Below, piece after piece: positions 47,291-56,858 of a stretch of DNA of 64,000 bases; position 1 is the first letter of the stretch; each line of letters starts with the position of its first letter. The translations under genes were made by a program, and so were the position numbers. Below the pieces are notes generated by a model. That model worked only from the letters and a program-made list of their open reading frames with translations, was not told the DNA's origin and searched no databases. The stretch comes from Lasiodiplodia sp. COLG20. Its lineage: Eukaryota; Ascomycota; Dothideomycetes; Botryosphaeriales; Botryosphaeriaceae. The stretch spans positions 248,001 through 312,000 of the forward strand of contig VNWV01000017.1 of assembly GCA_009801085.1 (NCBI GenBank). The letters are read 5' to 3'.

Positions 47291-47673
47291 TTTGAGTGCT
47301 TGAATCCTTTTCGGAAACAGAGGCTGTCAAAAATCGTTCTCTAGTGTGCCTTGCCAAGATTGCTTTGGAGGCTGAATGTCTGTTGTTTGGACACGAGTAA
47401 CATGTATTTTAAGATGTCGGCTTCTATTCTGCTTTAACTACTTGTCGTGTGTTTCCCCAGAGCGGGGTAACCCTGTACGTACGTGGCCCGCGGGCCATGT
47501 AACTCACACGGAATGTCTGCCGGGGCGGGGCGTGTCGCCCGTAGGCACTCCAACCCCGGACTGGGGCGACACTCACCCTTCGGGAATTTTACCCCGCATT
47601 GTATCAACACACCCGCTGTCGCATTACTCTACACAATCCATCGCCCACGGAAACGATATATGAACGGAGAAAA
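47291..47673. promoter_or_regulatory. Divergent promoter of SDR and Zn(II)2Cys6 regulator
   Basis: The 383 bp between the two start codons holds an inverted-repeat element (47462-47597). Inside it are the 12 bp palindrome ggcccgcgggcc (47485-47496) and the 11-mer ccgcgggccat (47488-47498). The same 11-mer recurs upstream of the flavin monooxygenase. Confidence 0.5.
47462..47597. mobile_element. Small inverted-repeat element in the SDR/regulator promoter
   Basis: Ends gcggggtaa (47462-47470) and ttaccccgc (47589-47597) are a perfect 9 bp inverted repeat enclosing 136 bp. An inner inverted repeat (gtgtcgccc near 47532 and gggcgacac near 47564) lies inside. It encodes nothing. It resembles a MITE, although ends this short could also arise by chance in GC-rich DNA. 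Confidence 0.45.
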
Positions 47674-49777
47674 ATGTCATCGAGCCGTATTGCGGCTGCT
47701 TCGCCCGCGCCTAGGTCGGGCAATAGAAGCAAAAATGTGTAAGCGATTAGTGAACATGGCCTGCGTTTCCAAGTGCAGCTGACATATTCAAAGTTGCTCC
47801 TATTGCCGACAGCGCAAAGTTGGTTGTGATGGCAAGCTTCCTAGATGCAGTTTCTGCATTAAGAACAAAGTTGAATGTCATTACTCTTCCGCCAGGAGCA
47901 AGCCCGGTCTCCGAGCTGGGTATGTGTCCAAGCTCGAGGGAAGAATAGGTTAGCGTCTCCAATATTTTCCTACTATTGCCGGCCTCTGACCTGATTTTTC
48001 AGATCAGCTGGAGGCACGAATTCTGAGACTGGAGCAACCCCAAGCTTCGGATATGCAAACCTGCACACCATCAACCGAGTCAGCTCCAGCCTGCGCCCCA
48101 GCCATGGCCCACTCTGAGCCTCCTGATGAAGACGCATCAAACAACATCCAGCAAACTCCAGACCATTTTGTGATGTCTGATGTCCATGATTGGGTTCATT
48201 CTGCCGCGCCCATTCTGACCCCTGCACTCGCCGTAGAATTGTGCGGCATTTGGTTCGAGAAATACCACCCATGGTTTCCAATCCTGCATCAGCCTTCACT
48301 GTTCGAAACGTTGCAGTCGTCGCCGACTATTGACAGCTGTTCTCACTCTCTAACCATCAAGGCTATCATTGCCACGATTGTTACTCAGTCTAGCTCTTTG
48401 GTAGCCACCCTCGCAGAGCTGGAGCTGCAGTCCAAGAGACTGGGAGACCAGGTCCTCGTGGAGGCAGTCGCGCAGTCGTCTCTTCAGTCCATACAGGCAC
48501 TGCTGATACTGTCGAACATAGACTCAGGTGTAGGAAATCTGTCTAAGTTCTGGAACCTGATAGCATTGTGCAAGCGGTGCGTGAGCAATAAGCAACCTAT
48601 GAAGCTTCTTCTGATCATGAATAGAATTTCTCTTCAGCTGGGACTGAGAGACTTCGTTGCAAACCAGGGAAACGATTACAGCAATCATTCATCTATTCCT
48701 CCTCGGCTCAGGCCTCTTCCATGCACGATCATAGACAGAGAAGAACGAATCCGTGCATACTGGATGACCGAGCTACTTGATAGTGTCTCAACCTTAGGTG
48801 GCAGCTGGAACCCGACAAGTTCATCACTCGACATTACCACTGTCCTCCCATGCAGTGATTCAGTCTGGGCATTCCCCGAGCACATCATCAACATATGGTC
48901 CATCGGAGATTTCTATTTCTCATCGGCATTCTCGCTCTGCATCATCCTCGCAACCAGCGAACTATGGCACGTCCACCGCCTACTGCAACAACCGCTGGAC
49001 CTCCGCAACCCCGAGCAGAAGAGCCGGTTCCAAGTCGAATCGCAGCAGGTTGACGAACGCCTCACCACATGGCGCGCAGAGTTCGTCGCCGCCGTGTATC
49101 GGCTGATCAACACGGAGCACGCACAGGAAGAACGCGCAGAGATGGATCCGAACATCGTGCTAACGAACTGCATCCTCGATAGGTCAGTGTGCATCATATT
49201 CCCCCTCTCTCACACTACCGCCTCTGCTCCGTACCCATCTCTAACCGCCCATTTCTTTCCACAAAGCGCCGTCATCACCCTCTTCCAAAAGCTATCCCCC
49301 TGCCCCACTGGCATCGATCCCACATGCGACCCCTGGACATACGCCACCAACCGCTGCGTCTACGCCGCGGACGACCTCAGCGCAAAAGTCCGACTCGTTC
49401 GTGACACCGAGCTCGACGCCATGAGCAACCCGCACCTGGCCAGCACGCTCTTCGTCGCGGCGCGTTTCTACCTGGTGTACGCGCGCGCCGTGAGCGCTGA
49501 GCCGCCGCGGAATCTCGCAGTTCTGATACATGCGCTGGAAGTGTGCGGAAGGCGGTGGTTGGTAGCAAAGCGTTACGCGACGCTGGTGCAGACGGCGAAG
49601 ATGGAGCACCAGATGCCCATCTTCATGTCGAGCCTGACAGCGCAGTTTTTTGATCTGCAGTTCTCGGTGCTGGATATACATGATACGTTGATGGTGGTGG
49701 CGGAGGGAATTGATGCTGGACTGGAGATGGGGATTGGAATTGGTGGACGCTGTGAGATGGTGGAAGGTACCGTGTAA
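47674..49777 (+). CDS. Zn(II)2Cys6 transcription factor beside SDR and monooxygenase
   Basis: Five exons are proposed: 47674-47738, 47794-47948, 48003-48576, 48625-49182 and 49267-49777 (620 aa). The start MSSSRIAAASPAPRSGNRS leads into a complete zinc cluster, CSYCRQRKVGC then LPRCSFCIKNKVEC, with the first intron just before the first Cys. A linker and coiled coil follow (YVSKLEGRIDQLEARI). The middle fungal-specific domain includes YHPWFPILHQPSLFETL, ALLILSNIDSG and ISLQLGLRDF. The 48 and 84 nt introns are multiples of three and could be missed by gene finders. Expected role: DNA binding as a dimer in the nucleus, controlling nearby metabolic genes. Its position between a divergent SDR and a downstream flavin monooxygenase makes it a candidate pathway regulator. 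Confidence 0.87.
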
Positions 49778-49987
49778 GACCTGGTAAACAACCGTATGGA
49801 GACGCTGATTAGATGGTCTACTTTTGTTTCAACCAGAGGATGGTGTACCTGACGGTTGTGAGTTATTTTAATCTTTTCTGGGCCAACACCTGCCTTGTGA
49901 CTGTGATTGCAATAGACAACTGCGTGGAATGTTGGAACTGCATGTTGGCAAGTACAGCAGTATTCTACCCGGCGTTTCCCCGCACCC

Positions 49988-50100
49988 GCGTGGCGTGACG
50001 GGCCATGTCTATCCGCGGGCCATCCCAGCACCCCGGCAACCTAAATAGAAATTGCATTGCAGATCGGGGTCCAGCGAAGACATGGCCCGTGAGACTACGC
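49988..50100. mobile_element. MITE-like inverted-repeat element upstream of the monooxygenase
   Basis: Arms at 49988-50010 and 50078-50100 pair over 23 bp with 19 matches (shared inner part acgggccatgtct). The 113 bp element carries the 11-mer ccgcgggccat (50013-50023), also found in the element at 47462-47597. Confidence 0.55.
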
Positions 50101-50207
50101 CCGCTTCGCCATGAGTGGGCAACTGTAGCAAAGGGAGAGGGGAGGGTCTGCAGCCAATATTGACATAGGGCGCAGTAAAGCACACTGCGTCCAGTTTCCA
50201 AGACGTG

Positions 50208-50215
50208 TATATAAA
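50208..50215 (+). promoter_or_regulatory. TATA box of the monooxygenase gene
   Basis: tatataaa lies 128 bp before the chosen start codon. Transcription starting about 30 bp downstream would exclude the earlier in-frame ATG at 50229, which supports the start at 50343. Confidence 0.55.
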
Positions 50216-50342
50216 GCGTCATCATAAGATGAAGCAACAACTATTCACTGGACTGCTCCATCAACTCTTCCTTGAAAGCTTTCTGAAAAAAAGTCTCCTG
50301 CAAGCCGCAACAACCCATATCTTGCGCCCAAAATACCCAGCC

Positions 50343-52492
50343 ATGTCCGCAACAACCGCTTCAGTCTCACCCCACGACTACTCCATCCACCATTTTCAAA
50401 CTTCCTTCTCCTTCGGCCCCTCCAGAACCACTCCAATCAGCGAGGCCAAGTCCCCCTCCCCCCGCACCATCGCGCAAATCTGGCTCGACGCCTTCACCTC
50501 CGCCCTCGACCACGTCGGCAGCACCACTACGGCTGTGAATGGTAACACAGCAGCTCCACAACACCACCCCTTCTCTCCGCTCTTCCACCCCGACGCCTGG
50601 TGGCGCGATCACCTGGCGCTCTCGTGGGACTTCCGCACTCTGCATCCACTGCCTGTCATCCTCGACTTTCTAGCCGCACGCACAGCCGCCCTGCGTCAGC
50701 TCTCAGGCTTCCGTCTCGTCGAAGATGGGAAGTTTGGGGCGCCGAGCTTGCAGCGGCCAGTGAAAGAGATTGCGTGGGTGGAGGCCATGTTTGCGTTCGA
50801 GACGGGGACGGGGATGGGGAAGGGAGTGTTGAGGCTGCTTGAGGATGTGGAAGGTAGTGGTAAGTGGAAGTGCTGCATGTTCTATACGGCGCTGCAGGAG
50901 TTGAAGGGTGTGAGGGCTGCAGTGGGGAAGCATAGGCCGCACGGTGGGGGCAATTCATTGGCGGGAGAGGATGGAAGGATCGCGGGGAACTGGGCAGAGA
51001 GGCGGAAGAAAGAGGCGGAGTTTGAGGACGGCGCGGAGCCGGATGTGTTGGTTATTGGGGCTGGTGAGTGACCTTCCGAGTTGATAGGTTTCCAATGGCT
51101 AACCGTTCTATGAAACAAGGCCAAGCAGGGCTCAACGTCGCAGCCCGCCTCCAACACCTGGGTCTCTCCTGTCTGATCATCGAGAAGAACGCCCGCATCG
51201 GCGACAACTGGCGCTGCCGCTACCGTACGCTCGTCACGCACGACCCCGTACAATACACGCACATGTACGGCCTGCCCTTCCCCGAAAGCTGGCCCCTCTT
51301 CACGCCGAAGGACAAGCTGGCAGACTGGTTCGAGGCATACGCCAGCATCATGGAGCTGAACGTCTGGACATCGACCACACTTCAACATTCCGAGTACTCC
51401 GACGACACCGAGACCTGGACGATCGAGGTCGCCCGCGCCAGCAGCAGCGGGAACGCCAACGCTTCCACAACAGGCAACACGCACCGCACCCTCCACCCCA
51501 AACACGTCGTCTTCTGCACCGGCCACGCCGGCGAGCCGCAAATCCCGCGCTTCCCCGGCCAAGACGACTTCCGCGGCGTCGTCTACCACGCCAGCCAGCA
51601 CCGCGACGCCTTCGAGTCAGCGTCGCCCTCATCATCACCCGCGACGGGAGGAGACCACCACCCCAACCCCCTCGCCACCAAGCACATCGTCATCATCGGC
51701 ACCGGCAACTCCGGCCACGACATCGCGCAAAACTACCACGAAGCCGGCGCCGCGTCCGTCACCCTCCTCCAGCGCTCGGGCACCTACGTCCTACAAGCCT
51801 CCACCGGCCTCCCCATGCTGCACGCCGGCCTCTACGACCAATCCGGTCCGCCGACCGCGGACGCCGACGTCTATGGGCAGAGCCTGCCGATCCCGGTGCA
51901 GTTCGCGCTGAACGTCGGATTGACGGCGCGGATAGCGGAGGCCGAGAGGGAGAATGTCGAGGGGTTGGAGGCGGCGGGGTTCGAGGTTGATTTTGGGGAG
52001 GATGGGAGTGGGATTTATCGGAAGTATGTGACGAGGGGTGGGGGGTACTATGTTGATGTGGGGGCGTCGCGATTGATTGTTGAGGGGAAGGTGAAGGTGG
52101 TGAGGTGTGCGGAGGGGATTGAGGGGTTGGAAGAGGACGCGGTGGTGCTGGCGGATGGGAGGAGGGTGCGCGCGGATGTGGTGGTGTTGGCGACGGGGTA
52201 TGATAATATGCGGACGTCGCTGCGGAAGGTGATGGGGGATCGGGTGGCGGATCGGGCGAAGGATGTGTGGGATTTGGATGGGGAGGGGGAGGTGAACGCA
52301 GTGAGTGTGGCATTCAGGATGGTAGTGTGTGGTTGTTTGGCTGACTTTTGTTCCCAGATGTGGCGGCCGAGCGGCCATCCCAGGCTGTGGTTCATGGGTG
52401 GCAGTCTGGCTTTATGTCGGCTGTACTCGCGATTCGTCGCCCTCCAGATCAAGGCGATTGAGGAAGGGCTTTGCGTTCCAGCCTCGACGTGA
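50343..52492 (+). CDS. Flavin-containing monooxygenase with N-terminal NTF2-like region
   Basis: Three exons are proposed: 50343-51063, 51120-52300 and 52358-52492 (678 aa). The start MSATTASVSPHDY has a good context (CAGCCATG). The first 240 residues resemble the NTF2/SnoaL-like leader common in fungal enzymes of this type (HPDAWWRDHLALSWDFRTLH). The FAD site VLVIGAGQAGLNVA spans intron 1 (GAGQAG 239-244). It is followed by IGDNWRCRY, the NADP(H) site IVIIGTGNSGHDIAQ near 430, and the late VVLATGYD block. These NADPH/FAD enzymes hydroxylate soft nucleophiles or carry out Baeyer-Villiger-type oxidation. No signal peptide is seen. With the adjacent SDR and regulator it could form a small oxidative pathway. 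Its second half is markedly G-rich on the coding strand. Confidence 0.88.
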
Positions 52493-52621
52493 TACAGAGC
52501 TGGTTGTTACGCGCCAGCGGTCATTTGCCTTGGTAAGAGGAAGGGGCTGATCCCGTCAGCGTTGTCCAAATGTGCATAAGATAGTGAGGGAATACTCACA
52601 AGTAGAGGTGCCCTGCCTACT

Positions 52622-55053
52622 TCAAACCAGATACTCTTCCTCCGCATATCCTTCCCACCAATTCTCCCCTTCCATCATTCCGTGAACAAATGCGGGACCC
52701 ACAACACTATATCCACGCGACTCTTCTCCAGGGTCCCGGAGTATCATAGGTACCGGTAAGCCCAGAATGAGCGCGACCCCATCTCCTTCCCTCATCGTGT
52801 CCGTTCCAGAACCCAGATAGCCGTATTGTGTGACGAATAGGTTCCGTCTTGCTGTGGTCAGGCGTTTGCAGCACTGTTCGAAGTAGCTTTGAGCATTCTC
52901 GTTGGCTTCGATTGTGTCGAGGGCATCTTGGATGGCTTCCGGATTGTCGAACGGTGACGGTCCATGCTTCTCGACGAGTTCCATCATGGTGCGGTACCAT
53001 TCATTGAAGTCATAACTGGCCGTCCCCTTCTCCTGTACGCTCCCCTCAAGCACAGAGAACACAGCGTCCGCTATCGACTCGTACGCCGGATAGGAAGGTG
53101 CTTTTAGTCGTAAGCGGTAAAACCAGTCCAAGAACTTTGCAACGAGGCCATGCAGCTTTTCTGGACTGCCGGACCAGTCCAACGGTCCGGAACAGGAGGA
53201 TACTTCCCCACGCCAATGCACTTTTACTTTCAGGTATGGTCCTTCTGCCGGTGCACTGACATGTATTGTAGCGTCGGTCGCGCTGTGATGATTTTCGCCA
53301 ATGTAGTATTTTGGGTCAAGCCACCTCGGAGTGACGTGAAAAGGTGGCACCCACGAAGCTGTCTGCTCCGATTGTTGTTCGTCCTCAGCCCTCACGTCCA
53401 TCAAAAAACGAAGACAGTCACCACGCCACGCCAGAAGGTCTGAAAAGAATTCTTGATACACCAGTCCTGGGGCCTTCCCGTAATCTGGGGTAGATAAGGA
53501 TACTCCAAGCATTTCGAGCATGCCATACATGGCGTATGATTTGTCTTTAGAATCGGTAGCGTTACGATGACGCGCGGCTTGCATGATTCCGTTGAGTGCC
53601 GATAATGGCTCGGTGAGGCGCTCCTCGTCCTCTCGTTTAGACCTATAACCGTTAAAAAAAGCCGCGAAAAAAGCGGCAAACTTGGAGGGGCGTGGCCATT
53701 TCGAGAAGGTTGTTCCATCGGACATGTGGCCGAATGAATGTACCACGCCGTAGATCGGTAGTAGACCCATCAGATAGTAATACCAACGTAGGTGCCCGGC
53801 TATAACGATCAGAAGTATGAGCTTAAGGAGCATCAAGCTCCACCAGCAGGTCCATAAATGGATGCTCAAGAGACCGGAGGGCTTCATAGTCTTGAATGAG
53901 AACACAGAATCCCTCTTTGGAGAGTATCGAAGCAGGACGCTTTGGATATACGACGGTGGATACCGCTTCCGTAGACCATTCCATACATGAGGTCTCTCAC
54001 ATCCAATCCAAAGATCGAGAAGTGAACACCAATCATGGAAACAGTCAGGCAAGGATTCGATCATCTTGAATGACTTGCTAAGCTCAAGGTCCCTTGTGTA
54101 TTTTAGAGCACGCAGAAACTCATTCCTGTGAAGAGCTTTATCTCCACACATGAAGATGACGTCCCATGCAAGAAGGAACTCCTGCAGAGTCCAAACTCGC
54201 TGAGACCATGGTCGGTCACGGGAATCCAGAAGGTCTTCCAAACACGTCATATCAAAAGATCTAGACATCTCTGCATCCCGTGCAGGGCTACAGCGGGAGA
54301 ACAATGAAGGAACCAGTCCTATTGAAGGTTAATTAACCATTGTGTTCTTTGCCATCTTCTCACTGATCTCTTACCTCTCAGTACGCACTCCCAGCTCCGT
54401 ACACAAATTCTCCGATAGAGCTGGGCTCTTCCGACTGCGCGGGTCCACAGGCTGTTGGCAGGGTACAGCAGATATTCCAGAGCATCGAGATCTATTTCGT
54501 AGGAGGAGACCTGTGAGAGGTAGTCCATTGCCCTATCCGACCGTGCGTTTCCCTCGCCAAGCCAGACATGGACGGGGGATGCCCACGTGAATATCTCTTT
54601 CATCAGCGGGATTTGATTGCTTTTCTCCTGCTGATCTGTTTGATTGATGCATATCGAGTCGACCCAAACTGTTATGGATCCATAACGCCGGCGAAGGTGT
54701 GTCAACGCGCTGTGGCAGTTCGCGGTGAGCTGAAGGCTGGAGAAAGCACCGTCTTCGCCCGATGTTCTAAGGGCTATGGTTTCCCCTGCCGACGAATACT
54801 CCCCCCAAACGTAAGAAAGGGCTGTAAACTTTGGACTTTCCGCTAATGAGACGACTCGTAAAGTTCCGGACAGAGGGTTGTCGCTTCGATCATCGGTGCG
54901 GGAATTCTGCTCAGACGGAGCTATTGGATCCAGATCCAGAACGCGAATCGCACGGGATTTGGCCGATATTGGAATGCTGGAGTAGAGTTCGAATGGGGTA
55001 ACCTGTGGCTGGATGTCCACGATTACGTCATAACACTGGATGGGAGGCGGCAT
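52622..55053 (-). CDS. HET-domain protein with internal membrane segments
   Basis: Two exons are proposed on the minus strand: 55053-54375 and 54318-52622 (791 aa). I chose the first ATG (MPPPIQCYDV). HET blocks are clear: FTALSYVWGEY near 75-85, WVDSICINQTD near 130-140, an EGNARSDRAMDYL block, and, after the intron, RVWTLQEFLLA near 268-278. About 100 residues later come two strongly hydrophobic stretches (LLSIHLWTCWWSLMLLKLILLIVIAG and YYYLMGLLPIYGVV, shown by their character) that look like membrane helices. The C-terminal 250 residues carry the usual late HET block FVTQYGYLGSG followed by GDGVALILGLPVPMILR. HET proteins mediate incompatibility and cell-death responses; a membrane-anchored form is less common. 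Confidence 0.85.
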
Positions 55054-55532
55054 TGGAAACCTTGGTGCCAGCAAGGATGTGAGTTGGTAGAGAGATTACG
55101 AAAACGAGAGAAATTGCAGGTTAATTCAGATTGTGACACGGGCCTATGCTACAGTCAACATAAGTAGGGAGATAAGTGTCCGTCTACTTAGGCGCCCGCG
55201 AATCGATCAACATTTGGGGGCCAAAATCATTCGCGCGCGCGTAGGTATCGCGATCGTGATAGGACGGACGAGTCCCTAACCTGAAACAGACATCTTGAAA
55301 CACGATCCTACATGCATCTGTTTACATATATAGTACGCCTGTCTCCAGGCCGTTCCCGCTTGTCTGGTGGGCTGTGGGGTACTTCGTCGGTGGTTGCTAG
55401 TCTAGTCGTCCAAGCGGCCTAACATCGGCCGTGTATCTGATGCTCATACAATGTGGGGTGTGAAGAGCGCGCTGCGTAGATTTCTACACCGTAATGCGGT
55501 GTGGCGAGAGGGTTAGATTCCTGCAAGATAAA

Positions 55533-55750
55533 GCCCCTCGCGTAGCCGATGGCTAGCCTGTATTTTTCGCTCATGTCATGGGTAGTTGAAGCTATCGCCC
55601 GGACAAAAATGTGGGATTAAAAATCTACGTACACGTCCGGGCGACAGCTTCAACTACCCATATATATTATTTTTCTACAAAGAGCTGAGGTACAGTTACG
55701 CCTGGGGCTTTGCTATTCTTCACGCTAGCCATCGGCTGCAGAGAGGGGAC
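55533..55750. mobile_element. MITE-like inverted-repeat element, family A copy 2
   Basis: The ends gcccctcgcgtagccgatgg and, as reverse complement, gtcccctctctgcagccgat share cccctc, agccgatggctagc and spacing with the element at 43129-43311. The 218 bp element is non-coding and contains the foldback described separately. No clear target-site duplication is visible; the left end is more degraded than the right. Confidence 0.6.
55579..55660. repeat. 82 bp foldback with 26 bp arms
   Basis: Arms 55579-55604 and 55635-55660 (tgggtagttgaagct then tcgcccggac) are complementary at 25 of 26 positions around a 30 nt loop. It could be a hairpin RNA or a second small element inserted into the family A element. 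Confidence 0.8.
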
Positions 55751-56858
55751 TGTATGCAAGGCCACGTCCCACTTGGCGCCCCGCTAATAACACCCCGGCA
55801 ACTATTCCACGGTGGGGCGGGGTCCGGGGAACCAATTGATTTTGCTGCTTAACCGCTCAGATCTTCAATACGTCGATCAACACAAGGGATCAAGATCCTA
55901 CTCGTCGATCTCGACTCGCGTTTCTTCAGCTGCAGAACATAGTGTTCTGTCCCTCCCCACATGGCGGCAAAACTATCGCAACCAACTCGGCGTAAATTTG
56001 TCATGATGCATTCGAGCATACCTGGCACCGGTGAAGAAACCTGCCGTCGCTGCGCAGCTTCCCCACAGCGGACTTCCCACCCCCGCGCCAATCTCACTGC
56101 GCAAGACATCAATGGTGGCATTGCAGACGCATTAAGAGCATGAGATCAACGTGTTCTCTTTGTTTCTCTCAAATTTTGAGGTTGAGCTTTCCCGCACTTC
56201 GTGCCGCTCTCGGCCCGTCCCGCGGCTTGTCTGGGATCCCGATCTCGACGATGTGATGGGATCCTTGTCAATGGAGACCCCGCGATGATGAAGCAATATG
56301 GAGTCCGTGCAAAAGCTACTAATACGAAGAGGCAAGGCTTTTAGCTGCCGGAGCATGTTCCGGATAACACGAGGAATCCTGATCAACACTCGCCACCACA
56401 AAACTCCCGATGAGCACTAAAGTGACCGGTCATGTTCATCGACTGGTTAAGTAGACTACTGTCGTTCGTAAATCTCCCCACATGGTGTGTAGAGGCCCGT
56501 CTTCTGAATGAATGCCACGTCGGACGGATTGCACGCTCGCACGCCCCGCAAGCTGAAGAAGAGCTCGGATATTTCTTCATCGTAGCTGAATCCCCACACG
56601 AGTGGGTCAAACCAGTAGCCAGCTGAACGGAAGAACCGCAACTATGATCTTCCTACACCGTGATAGTAGGCACGCAACTTTACATTGGCCGCCACCACGT
56701 CGATGCTGTCCACTCCTGACAAATTTTCCCGACGATCAATGGAAATCGTTCGGATGTTTCAATGACGGAATGTTAGACTATATTTTAGGTCTGAGTGAAG
56801 AGCTATATAAGAAGACTCCTCTGAATGATTTAAAGACTTTAATTCCATCAGAGACGCT

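Larger units (their letters stand above)
49778..50342. other. Promoter region of the flavin monooxygenase
   Basis: 565 bp containing an inverted-repeat element (49988-50100) and a TATA box (50208-50215). No gene is seen. Confidence 0.5.
55054..56858. other. Intergenic region with nested inverted repeats
   Basis: 1.8 kb between the divergent HET and decarboxylase genes. It contains the family A element (55533-55750) with a foldback inside it. Elsewhere only short chance frames are present. A TATA-like tatataa lies at 56804-56810, 49 bp before the decarboxylase start. Confidence 0.5.

Noticed and set aside
47485..47496. Palindrome ggcccgcgggcc considered as a stand-alone operator
   Set aside because: Not listed separately because it lies in a small inverted-repeat element and GC-rich 12 bp palindromes arise easily; only the shared 11-mer is reported.
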